A stretch of DNA of 64,000 bases from Thioclava sp. JE_KL1. GTDB taxonomy: Bacteria > Pseudomonadota > Alphaproteobacteria > Rhodobacterales > Rhodobacteraceae. The stretch covers positions 186,001 through 250,000 of the forward strand of contig NZ_WBJS01000006.1 of NCBI RefSeq assembly GCF_009296265.1. Direction: 5' to 3'. Of the stretch, positions 19,401-27,000 are shown piece after piece. The notes under the pieces were generated by a model, which made no database searches, was not told where the DNA came from, and was given only the letters and a program-made list of their open reading frames with translations. Each line of letters starts with the position of its first letter. The stretch's first letter is position 1. The position numbers were made by a program, and so were the translations under genes.

Positions 19401-20015
19401 ATGACCGCATCCGGACCGACAGTCTCCTTCACCCAGATGAAAGACGGCACCCGCGAGGATTACGAGCTGCTTGAAGAGCTGGAAAAGCCCTTCCTTGCAG
19501 GCACGGCGGACCGGCTGTTGCGCGAATTGGCCGCGCAGGCGGAGGAGACGCTGTCGGGCTACCAGATCACGCGGCTCGAACACGGGCTGCAGGCGGCGAC
19601 GCGGGCGCGGCGCGACGGGGCGGATCTCGACTGGGTCGTGGCGGCGCTGCTGCACGATATCGGCGACCGGCTTGCGCCGCAGAACCACGACCGGATGGCC
19701 GCCGAAATCCTGCGCCCCTATGTCCGCGAAGAGGTCTCGTGGGTGGTGGAGCATCACGGCATTTTCCAGATCGCCTATTACGGCCATCACTACGGTTGGG
19801 ACCCGGAAGAGCGCCAGAAGTTCAAGGATCATCCCTGCTACAACAGCTGCGAGCAATTCTGCGAGCGCTGGGATCAGTCGAGCTTCGATCCGGCCTATCC
19901 GATGGACCCGCTGGAGAGCTTCGTCGAGGATGTCCGCGAGGTGTTCGCCCGCAATGCCTATGCGCCTGAAGTGCTGCGCGCGGGCGAGGTTCACGGCCTG
20001 CCCGATCCCGCCTGA
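19401..20015 (+). CDS. HD-domain protein, possibly a PhnZ/MIOX-like diiron oxygenase
   Basis: A 204-residue protein with HD-superfamily metal ligands: His61 (LEHGLQAATRA), His85-Asp86 (LLHDIGD), His118/His119 (EHHG) and a later Asp158 in CERWDQSSFDP. The short length, the HDIGD core and the late RWD segment resemble the mixed-valent diiron oxygenases (PhnZ, MIOX-like) more than nucleotidases, but a phosphohydrolase is not excluded. The neighbour yjdM/phnA is a namesake of phosphonate genes; that link is only by name. The ATG at 19401 has AAAGGA upstream. Confidence 0.65.
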   Translation: MTASGPTVSFTQMKDGTREDYELLEELEKPFLAGTADRLLRELAAQAEETLSGYQITRLEHGLQAATRARRDGADLDWVVAALLHDIGDRLAPQNHDRMAAEILRPYVREEVSWVVEHHGIFQIAYYGHHYGWDPEERQKFKDHPCYNSCEQFCERWDQSSFDPAYPMDPLESFVEDVREVFARNAYAPEVLRAGEVHGLPDPA

Positions 20016-20117
20016 GCGGGTGGGAGTCGCACCGGTCGCACCGGTGCATCTCGCTTTTTGTCGCAGGTGAACGATTTTTCTGGCGATAACAGGCGCGTGA
20101 GACTAAGGGCATGACCC

Positions 20118-20459
20118 ATGAGCGATACCTTGCCCCCGTGCCCCGAATGCAATTCGTCCTTCACCTACGAGATGGACGCCCTCCTGATCTGTCCCGAATG
20201 CGGCCATGAATGGTCGGCCTCGGGTGACGCGGATGCGCCCGCCGAGGTGCGCGATGCGGTCGGCAACGTACTGAACGACGGCGACACGGTGACGGTGATC
20301 AAGGACCTGAAGGTGAAGGGCTCTTCCTCGGTCGTGAAGGTCGGCACCAAGGTGCGTGGCATTCGTCTCGTGGATGGCGATCACGACATCGACTGCAAGG
20401 TGCCCGGCATCGGCCAGATGGGGCTGAAGTCGCAATTCGTGAAAAAGGTCTCCGAGTAA
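20118..20459 (+). CDS. yjdM: YjdM/PhnA family zinc-ribbon protein
   Basis: A 113-residue protein with an N-terminal zinc ribbon (CPECNSSF at residues 8-15, CPECGHEW at 25-32) and a C-terminal SH3-like PhnA domain ([25 protein letters not shown]). Despite the old name alkylphosphonate utilisation protein PhnA, the family has no proven role in phosphonate breakdown. The ATG at 20118 is preferred over ATG 20111, which is out of frame. Confidence 0.92.
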   Translation: MSDTLPPCPECNSSFTYEMDALLICPECGHEWSASGDADAPAEVRDAVGNVLNDGDTVTVIKDLKVKGSSSVVKVGTKVRGIRLVDGDHDIDCKVPGIGQMGLKSQFVKKVSE

Positions 20460-20465
20460 GCCTCC

Positions 20466-20885
20466 TCACTGACGCGTGGCGACCCAGCTGCCCCTGCACC
20501 CGTCGACGTTTTGATAGTCCCCCACGAGGCGACCTTTGACGAGGTGCCCCTTGAGCGAGCCGACAGAGCGCGTCCGGAAGTAGAAATTCCCGACGATCCG
20601 GTCGGCTCCGACGACATGCCCGGAAATCCTGTAGGAGGCTCCGTAGGTGTTGGTAGCCTCGCCCGAAACCCGGCCGTCTTGTATGCGTATCCCGCCATAG
20701 CCCGGTGTGCAGGGGCGATCCATCACACGCATGGACTGAGGGGTGTACCTTCCGACCCAGTGCCCGTCGAGCGGGCTTGGCCGACCGTCGGGTGGCTCTG
20801 GAACGCAGGCTGCGAGCGCGATCAGGGGCACGCCTGCGAGGATCGCGGCGGCGGCCCTGCGTGTGAGTGTCGTCATCATGGTCAT
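20466..20885 (-). CDS. Predicted lipoprotein of unknown function
   Basis: A 139-residue protein with a lipoprotein signal: MTTLTRRAAAAILAGVPLIALAAC, lipobox LAAC with Cys27. The mature part has paired glycine/aromatic strands (GHWVGRYTP, GYGGIRIQDGRVSGEA, YRISGHVVGADRIVGNFYF, LKGHLVKGRLVGDY) that suggest a small beta-barrel. No family recognised. It is convergent with yjdM (6-base gap) and lies 33 bases downstream of the SH3-type gene, in the same direction. Confidence 0.75.
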   Translation of the reverse strand: MTMMTTLTRRAAAAILAGVPLIALAACVPEPPDGRPSPLDGHWVGRYTPQSMRVMDRPCTPGYGGIRIQDGRVSGEATNTYGASYRISGHVVGADRIVGNFYFRTRSVGSLKGHLVKGRLVGDYQNVDGCRGSWVATRQ

Positions 20886-20918
20886 CTAGCTCTCCTCCCC
20901 GATTTGCGCCGCCCGCGC

Positions 20919-21944
20919 TCACTCGATCCCGACGATCATCGTGAAGGGGGCCGGGGCGTCACCGATATTGTAGACCGTGATCCGGTTCTCCCCGTTGAGC
21001 CAGAGCTGGCCGCGATAGTCGCGCCTGCCGCCGCGGCTCTCGTAAAGAAGTTCGCCGTCCGGGGTGAAGATGTTGAAATGCACCGCAGGCGAGTCGGTCT
21101 GGAGCTGCGCCGCCAGGAACTGCTTTTCCCGAGCACCGAGCCGGTAGTTCACCGCGGCTCCGGGGGCGAGGGTCGATCTCAGCACCGCGCCGCTCGTGCC
21201 GGGTGCGAACTGGACCTGCTGATCGCGCGTCTCGGGTTCGGCCATGTGCGGCGGCGGGGCAGAGCCTTCACGAAGGTAGCGCCCGGCAACCCAGCCGGTC
21301 AGAGACCCTTCGGTCGCCGCGACCTGACACCAGCGCTGGCCCTCGGCCATCCGACAACCCATGTTGCGCAGGATCGCCCCCTCGGGGAACCGCCCGAGGA
21401 TCGCCGCCCCCGTCGAGGGCCCCGCGCGCAGGTTCAGCGGATCGTTGATATCGCCGGTCTGGACCTCCCAGAAATCGGGCCCGCCCTGCAGCCCGTCGGC
21501 ATAATCGCCCTGCACGATCGCGCCGGTCTTCCCGGTAATCCCGATCCGGATGTCGAAATTCGCAACCTCGTCGCGCCGCGCCGCCGAGCGCATCATGTAG
21601 ACCGAGATCTTGTAGGTCCCCGAACTGGGCAGCGTGCCTGTGTAGTGGTTCAGCTCGGGCGTCAACTGGCTGGTCATGATCGCCTGATCGCCCGGGCCGC
21701 TCCCGGGACCGTAGAGGTTGAAATACGTGGCGGTGTGGTTCGTGGACAGCTTGATATCGATCGTCTGTCCGGCCTCGGCGCCGATCGTGTAGATCACGCT
21801 GTCATAGCCCTTGATGCGGTCGCTCAGAACCGCGTTATCCGCTCCGGCTGAGAAATAGACCGGAACCTCACGCATCTCCTCGGCAAGGACAGGTGTGGTG
21901 AACGACAAAGCCGCGACGAAGACATAACCCAGAAACCGGTTCAT
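20919..21944 (-). CDS. Secreted protein with bacterial SH3 domain
   Basis: A 341-residue exported protein. The signal peptide is residues 1-21 (MNRFLGYVFVAALSFTTPVLA). Residues about 25-155 and 255-341 form two similar beta-sandwich-like halves (each with YTIGAEAGQTIDIKL- or YRLGAREKQFLAAQL-type strands and a YNIG/VYMM ending) resembling pre-peptidase C-terminal-like domains. Between them, residues about 165-240, lies an SH3b domain (LNLRAGPSTGAAILGRFPEG...GWVAGRYL). The start has GGGAGGAT upstream; an earlier Met is less likely. Function unknown, probably periplasmic or envelope-associated. Confidence 0.78.
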   Translation of the reverse strand: MNRFLGYVFVAALSFTTPVLAEEMREVPVYFSAGADNAVLSDRIKGYDSVIYTIGAEAGQTIDIKLSTNHTATYFNLYGPGSGPGDQAIMTSQLTPELNHYTGTLPSSGTYKISVYMMRSAARRDEVANFDIRIGITGKTGAIVQGDYADGLQGGPDFWEVQTGDINDPLNLRAGPSTGAAILGRFPEGAILRNMGCRMAEGQRWCQVAATEGSLTGWVAGRYLREGSAPPPHMAEPETRDQQVQFAPGTSGAVLRSTLAPGAAVNYRLGAREKQFLAAQLQTDSPAVHFNIFTPDGELLYESRGGRRDYRGQLWLNGENRITVYNIGDAPAPFTMIVGIE

Positions 21945-22018
21945 ACCGATCCTCCCTCTTTGGTTTATGGTGCGCGTCATCGGGGAGTGTAGCACGAAAA
22001 TCGTACAGAGGCGCGGGG

Positions 22019-23410
22019 TCAGGCAGTGCCGATCTGCGGGCGTCCAAAATAGGCCCGCAGATGGGGCAGGGCGGCAAGTTGCACCGCGATCAGGATCAGC
22101 GCGACCGGCCAGATCACCAGCGTGCCGGGCGCGGCGAGTGTGATAAGCGGGATCGCGACCAGCACGAGTGCGGTCGTCAGCGCAGCGCGGCCAACCTGTG
22201 GCAGCGCCATGACTTGCGATAGCCGCCAGAGCGCCACGCCAAGACCGATCGCCTCGCCCGCGACCCCGAGCCAGATCACCGGCACGACCGAGCCGGTCTC
22301 AATCAGCGCCCAATAGCTCAGCGGCAGCACTACGATCCGGGGCAGGTTCCCCCAAAAGCCGTTATCGGTCTGCCCCGCCGAGAGCGCGACCGTGCTCGGC
22401 CCGTTCTTGATCGCGCGGAGCGCGTTCATCAGCGCGAAGGGGATCAGGAGCGGCAGGAGGCTTGCATATTTCGCCCCCAGAAGGGCCGTGACGACGAGCG
22501 GTCCGATCAGGACCGTGCCCAGCAGCAGGATCGATCCGGTCAGAAACATCCCCTCGAAGGTCGCTCCGGCAAGCTGGCGATGCGCGAGGGCGTCCGCACG
22601 GCCATGCGCGGCCGAGAGTTTCGGCAGAAAGAGGTTCTGCACCGACTTCGCGCCGATCAGCGTGGGCGTCAGCGTCAGCGTCATGCCCATCGCGAAGATC
22701 GCCAGCGCCTCCATCCCCGCCAGTCGCCCGACGATGATCTTGTCGCCCTGAAAGACCAGATACATCAGGGCCGCATTGGCCAGAAGCGGCGCGCCGAAAC
22801 GCAGGTTCGCGCGCATCTCGGCGCGGTCGAGGCGCAGGCGGTAGCGGCGCTCGGCCATCAGGTGCGAGACCAGAACGCCGAGGGCCGCGTGCAGTAAGAT
22901 CGCCCAAAGCGCCACCTGCCAGTCGTCGAAGAGGCGCGAGAGCGGCCAGATCGCGATTAGCGCGGCCAGTGCGGGCAGGGCGCCCGTCAGCAGCATCGGG
23001 CGGTAGTGGCCCCTGCGCTGGGCGCGGTGGATGTCGAAATGCTGCGCCGCCGTCAGGAGCGGCACCAGCGCGAGCCAACGATAGGCAGATGCGGCCTCTG
23101 GGATCGCGAGGAAGTCGGCGATCGGTCCGGCCAGCACGAACAGCGCCGCCGCCGCAATCACGCCGCGCAGCAGTTGAAAGCCTTGCAGTGCTGCCTGAAA
23201 CGCGGGGTCGTCGCCGCGTTTCGACTGCACGATCTGCTGCTGCAGCCCCAGCGTCGAGCCCATCTCGATCACTGCCATCACCATCGCGAAGGTCGCGGCC
23301 ACGCCGTAATCGGCGACCGGGATCAGCCGCGCGATCAGTAGATTGCGCGCGAGCATCAGCGCCGAGGTGGCGGCGTTCCCGCTGAGGATAAGGATCGCGG
23401 TGCGAAGCAT
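22019..23410 (-). CDS. Wzx-type polysaccharide flippase (MVF/PST family)
   Basis: A 463-residue membrane protein with about 12-14 hydrophobic helices. The N-terminus (ILILSGNAATSALMLARNLLIARLIPVADYGVAATFAMV) and the QGDKIIVGRLAGMEALAIFAMG segment in the middle are typical of oligosaccharide flippases. It would move lipid-linked repeat units across the inner membrane. It is divergent from the rest of the sugar cluster, sharing a 198-base intergenic region with the F420-hydrogenase-like gene. Confidence 0.88.
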   Translation of the reverse strand: MLRTAILILSGNAATSALMLARNLLIARLIPVADYGVAATFAMVMAVIEMGSTLGLQQQIVQSKRGDDPAFQAALQGFQLLRGVIAAAALFVLAGPIADFLAIPEAASAYRWLALVPLLTAAQHFDIHRAQRRGHYRPMLLTGALPALAALIAIWPLSRLFDDWQVALWAILLHAALGVLVSHLMAERRYRLRLDRAEMRANLRFGAPLLANAALMYLVFQGDKIIVGRLAGMEALAIFAMGMTLTLTPTLIGAKSVQNLFLPKLSAAHGRADALAHRQLAGATFEGMFLTGSILLLGTVLIGPLVVTALLGAKYASLLPLLIPFALMNALRAIKNGPSTVALSAGQTDNGFWGNLPRIVVLPLSYWALIETGSVVPVIWLGVAGEAIGLGVALWRLSQVMALPQVGRAALTTALVLVAIPLITLAAPGTLVIWPVALILIAVQLAALPHLRAYFGRPQIGTA

Positions 23411-23608
23411 GTACTGTCCGATATGGCGCGGGGTTTGCCCGCCCGCGCATGTTTTGCGCCCATAATCCCGCCCGAGGGGCCGTCGGGTCAAGCGCGCTGT
23501 GACGGCTGTGGCTTGACGGCCACGTCACGCGCGACGACCGACCCCGCCAAGCCTTGCCAGATTCACGGCTTTGCTGTTCAACTCCTTGAAAAACCAGATC
23601 GGCCGAGC

Positions 23609-24847
23609 ATGACCCATCACAGCCCCATTTCGACGCCTTCGAGCGAGGCGCTCGCCCATGTCGCGGCGGGTGATCTCTGCGCGGGCTGCGGGCTGTGTGC
23701 CGGGGTCGCGCCGGACGAGATCGCGATGGCACCCGATGCGCGGGGGTTCCTGCGCCCGGTGCAAAGCGCCGAGATCAGCGCGCGAGCGGAGACCGCGATT
23801 GCCGCCTGCTGCCCGGGCTTGGGCCAGAGCGCGCAGCGCGTCGCGCCCGGAGAGGAGCCGCTCTGGGGGCGGTTCATGGAGATGAAGAGCGGCCATGCCA
23901 CCGACGCGGACCTGCGCCATGCGGGGGCTTCGGGCGGGGCGCTCTCGGCGCTGGCGCTGCATCTGCTGCAATCGGGTCGCGTCGACGCCATCGCCCAGAT
24001 CGAACCCGACCCTGAAAACCCGATCGGCAACCGAATGCGGCTGAGCACCACGCGCGACGAGGTTCTGGGGGCGGCGGGCTCGCGCTATGCGCCCTCGGCG
24101 CCGCTGGCCGATCTGTCGTCGCTGATCACGGATGGGCGGCGCTTCGCGGTGATCGGCAAGCCTTGCGATGCGGTGGCTTTGCGGGCGCTGGTCGCGCGCG
24201 ATCCGAAACTCGCGCGGACTTTCCCGGTGATCCTGTCCTTCTTCTGCGCGGGCGTTCCCAGTGCGGAGGGCGCGCGGGAGTTGCTGGCGGAGATGGGCGC
24301 GCCCGAGGATCAGGTCGCGGGCTTGCGCTATCGCGGCAATGGCTGGCCGGGCAAGACGGTGGCCGCGCTGCACGATGGTTCCACCCGCGAGACAAGCTAT
24401 CACGCGGCCTGGGGCGGGGTGCTCTCGCGCCACGTCCAGCACCGCTGCAAGATTTGCGCCGATGGTACCGGCGTGGCCGCCGATCTGGTCTGCGCCGATG
24501 CGTGGGAGGCCGACGATGCGGGCTATCCGCTGTTCGAGGAGGCGCCGGGGCGCAGCCTGATCGTGGCGCGCACGCGGCTGGGCGCGGAAATTCTGAGGGA
24601 GGCCGAGGCGGCCGCGGCGGTCGAGACCGCGCCGTTCGATGTGGCGGAGCTGGCCGCGATCCAGCCCGGTCAGCGCGAACGTCGCCGCGCCCTTTTTGCG
24701 CGTCTCGCCGCGCTCAAACTGATGGCCCGCCCGATTCCGCGCTACGAGGGGATGAACCTGCGCGCCTGCGCGCTGCAAAACCCGGTCACGCGGAACTTGC
24801 GCAATTTCGCAGGCACGGTCCGACGTGTGTTGCGGGGCCGAAAATGA
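23609..24847 (+). CDS. Coenzyme F420 hydrogenase/dehydrogenase beta subunit-like protein
   Basis: A 412-residue protein. Residues 24-30 (CAGCGLC) begin a ferredoxin-like cluster, followed by the FrhB-type N- and C-terminal domains with HAGASGGALSALALHLLQSG (about 110-129), GKPCDAVALRAL (about 181-192), FCAGVPS and HRCKICADG. FrhB-like proteins bind FAD and Fe-S clusters; members beside polysaccharide pyruvyl transferases are common in exopolysaccharide clusters, but their reaction is not known to me. F420 use is not implied. It overlaps the next gene by four bases. Confidence 0.82.
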   Translation: MTHHSPISTPSSEALAHVAAGDLCAGCGLCAGVAPDEIAMAPDARGFLRPVQSAEISARAETAIAACCPGLGQSAQRVAPGEEPLWGRFMEMKSGHATDADLRHAGASGGALSALALHLLQSGRVDAIAQIEPDPENPIGNRMRLSTTRDEVLGAAGSRYAPSAPLADLSSLITDGRRFAVIGKPCDAVALRALVARDPKLARTFPVILSFFCAGVPSAEGARELLAEMGAPEDQVAGLRYRGNGWPGKTVAALHDGSTRETSYHAAWGGVLSRHVQHRCKICADGTGVAADLVCADAWEADDAGYPLFEEAPGRSLIVARTRLGAEILREAEAAAAVETAPFDVAELAAIQPGQRERRRALFARLAALKLMARPIPRYEGMNLRACALQNPVTRNLRNFAGTVRRVLRGRK

Positions 24848-26007
24848 GCCGCACGCTGCGCGTCTGCCTGATCTTCCACTCGACGCGCTCGGACAATCTT
24901 GGCGTCGGCGCGCTGACCGTGTCGGAGATCGCCCTGCTGCGCGATCTTGCCGCCAAAGCGGGGCGCGAGATTGCGATCACCGTGCTCGACTGGAAGGACC
25001 GGCGCGCGCCTTATGTGGCAGGCGACGACTTGCAGCTGATCGAGGTGGATGGCGCGTTTCTGAAATCCCCCAAAGGGTTGTGGGCCGAAGTTAAGGCAGC
25101 CGATCTGGTGATCGACATCGGCGGCGGCGACAGTTTCGCGGACATCTACGGCACCTCGCGGCTGGTGAAGATGTTTTGGATGAAGTTCGCCACCCATCTC
25201 GCGGGCACGCCTCTGGTGGTTGCGCCGCAGACCGTGGGACCCTTCACCAAGGGCTGGTCGAAGCGGCTGGCGCGGATGAGCCTCAACCGTTCTGCTTTGG
25301 TGGCGGTGCGCGACGAACGCTCGCGCGCGGCGCTGGACGATCTGGGCTATCGCGGCGCGCCGGTTCTGGCCTCCGATCTGGCGCTGCGGCTGCCCTATGA
25401 CCCGTCCGCGCCGCGTGATGGTGGGCCGGTGCGCGTCGGTATCAACGTCTCGGGGCTGTTGATGGCGGGGGGCTATCATGGGGGCAATGATTTTGGGATG
25501 GCGCTGGATTATCCCGCGCTGATCGCGCGCGCGATCGACTGGTTCAAGGGGCAGGGGGCCGAGGTCCATCTGGTCCCGCATGTGATCGTGCCCGAAGGCC
25601 CGATGGTGATCGAGGATGACCTGCGCGCCTGCGAGACGCTGGCGGCCGAGCATGACGTGATCTGCGCGCCCGCCTTCGCGAGCCCGTCCGAGGCGAAGAG
25701 CTATATCGCGGGGCTCGATTTCTTCACCGGGGCGCGGATGCATGCCTGTATCGCGGCGTTCTCGTCCGGTGTCGCTGTGGTGCCGCTCGCCTATAGCCGC
25801 AAGTTTGCGGGGCTGTTCGGCGCGCTTGGCTACGACCATACGGTCGATGCGACCAAGGCGGATGCGGATGCGGTGATGGCGGCGCTGGAGCAGGGTTTTG
25901 CCAATCGCGAGACGCTGGCCGCGGAGGCGAACGCGGCGCTGGCGCGCGGGATCGAGCGGCTTGGGGCTTATGACGCGGCGCTGCTTGAGTTGATGGAGGC
26001 GCTGTGA
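24844..26007 (+). CDS. Polysaccharide pyruvyl transferase family protein
   Basis: A 387-residue cytoplasmic enzyme of the CsaB/WcaK type. It has SDNLGVGALTVSE at about residues 17-29, an IDIGGGDSFADIYG motif at about 91-104, and the C-terminal FFTGARMHACIAAFSSGVAVVPLAYSRK at about 297-324, where the family carries its catalytic His/Arg. It is expected to add a pyruvate ketal to a sugar of the exported glycan. ATGA overlap with the upstream gene and a one-base overlap downstream make a coupled set. Confidence 0.88.
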   Translation: MSRTLRVCLIFHSTRSDNLGVGALTVSEIALLRDLAAKAGREIAITVLDWKDRRAPYVAGDDLQLIEVDGAFLKSPKGLWAEVKAADLVIDIGGGDSFADIYGTSRLVKMFWMKFATHLAGTPLVVAPQTVGPFTKGWSKRLARMSLNRSALVAVRDERSRAALDDLGYRGAPVLASDLALRLPYDPSAPRDGGPVRVGINVSGLLMAGGYHGGNDFGMALDYPALIARAIDWFKGQGAEVHLVPHVIVPEGPMVIEDDLRACETLAAEHDVICAPAFASPSEAKSYIAGLDFFTGARMHACIAAFSSGVAVVPLAYSRKFAGLFGALGYDHTVDATKADADAVMAALEQGFANRETLAAEANAALARGIERLGAYDAALLELMEAL

Positions 26008-26867
26008 TGGCCGAAGCTGCGATCATCATCCCGCATTACAACGACGTCACGCGGCTCATGCGCTGCCTCGAGACGCTTGCGCTGCAGCTGGATGCGCGTT
26101 GCGAGCTGTTGGTGGTCGACAATGGCTCGACCGATGATCTGGCCCCCGTCCGCGCGGCCTATCCCGACCTTCGGATCGTGACCGAGACCAAGAAGGGCGC
26201 GGCCGAGGCCCGCAATCGCGGCGTGGCGGAGACGACGGCGGCGCGGCTGTTCTTCATCGACAGCGATTGCGTGGCCGATCCCGACTGGATCGCGACCGCC
26301 TTCGCCGTGGCCGGGCAGGGCGATCTGGTTGGCGGGCATGTCTTCGTCTTTGATGAGACTCCGCCGCCGCGATCCGGCGCAGAGGCCTTCGAGACCGTCT
26401 TCGCCTTCGATTTTCGCCGCTATATCGAGGAGAAAGGCTTCTCCGGCACCGGCAATCTATTGACCCGGCGCGATGTCTATGAGGCGACGGGGCCGTTCAT
26501 CGCGGGGCTGTCGGAGGATCTCGACTGGTGCCGTCGGGCGACCGCGAAGGGTTATTCGCTGATCTATGCCGACGGGTTGCGCGTGGGCCATCCGTCGCGG
26601 CAGGACTGGGCGGCGCTGTCGCGCAAATGGCGGCGGCTGACCGAGGAAGGTTTCGGCGTGAACGGGTCGAGCTTCCCCGCGCGGCTGCGCTGGGGCGGCA
26701 AGGCGCTCTTGATGCCCGTCTCGATCCTCGCCCATCTGCCCAAGGTGCTGCGCCACCCCGACCTGCGCGACGCGACCGAGCGGTGGCGCGCCGTGGCGAC
26801 GCTCGCGAGACTGCGGCTCGCGCGGATGGGCTGGATGCTGCGGCAGGCGGTTTTCGGGCGGCTTTAG
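26007..26867 (+). CDS. Glycosyltransferase family 2
   Basis: A 286-residue GT-A fold transferase. N-terminal strand AEAAIIIPHYNDVTRL, VVDNGSTDDL (about residues 38-47), KGAAEARNRGV and the DXD-like FFIDSDCVADPDW (about 91-103), followed by the acceptor-side segment LSEDLDWCRRA (ED motif). Sugar donor and acceptor are not predictable. It starts at the ATG in TGATG shared with the upstream stop; the GTG three bases earlier would add one residue. Confidence 0.92.
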   Translation: MAEAAIIIPHYNDVTRLMRCLETLALQLDARCELLVVDNGSTDDLAPVRAAYPDLRIVTETKKGAAEARNRGVAETTAARLFFIDSDCVADPDWIATAFAVAGQGDLVGGHVFVFDETPPPRSGAEAFETVFAFDFRRYIEEKGFSGTGNLLTRRDVYEATGPFIAGLSEDLDWCRRATAKGYSLIYADGLRVGHPSRQDWAALSRKWRRLTEEGFGVNGSSFPARLRWGGKALLMPVSILAHLPKVLRHPDLRDATERWRAVATLARLRLARMGWMLRQAVFGRL

Positions 26868-26937
26868 CGGCGCGAAGGCCACAATGGCGATGTGCAAAGT
26901 TTAATCTGGGTTAAAGCGCTTGCCGCGTCGATCTTCC

Positions 26938-26951
26938 TCACGCTAGCGTGA
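26938..26951. promoter_or_regulatory. 14-base perfect palindrome before the beta-helix gene
   Basis: TCACGCTAGCGTGA is perfectly self-complementary and overlaps a second palindrome TGACGTCA (26949-26956). It sits about 50 bases before the next gene start, in the only sizeable gap of this cluster, which suggests an operator. No regulator identified. Confidence 0.4.
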
Positions 26952-27000
26952 CGTCAAGATATCAGAGCCGCAAAAAGCGGCCCGGAACAGGCAGGCAGCG

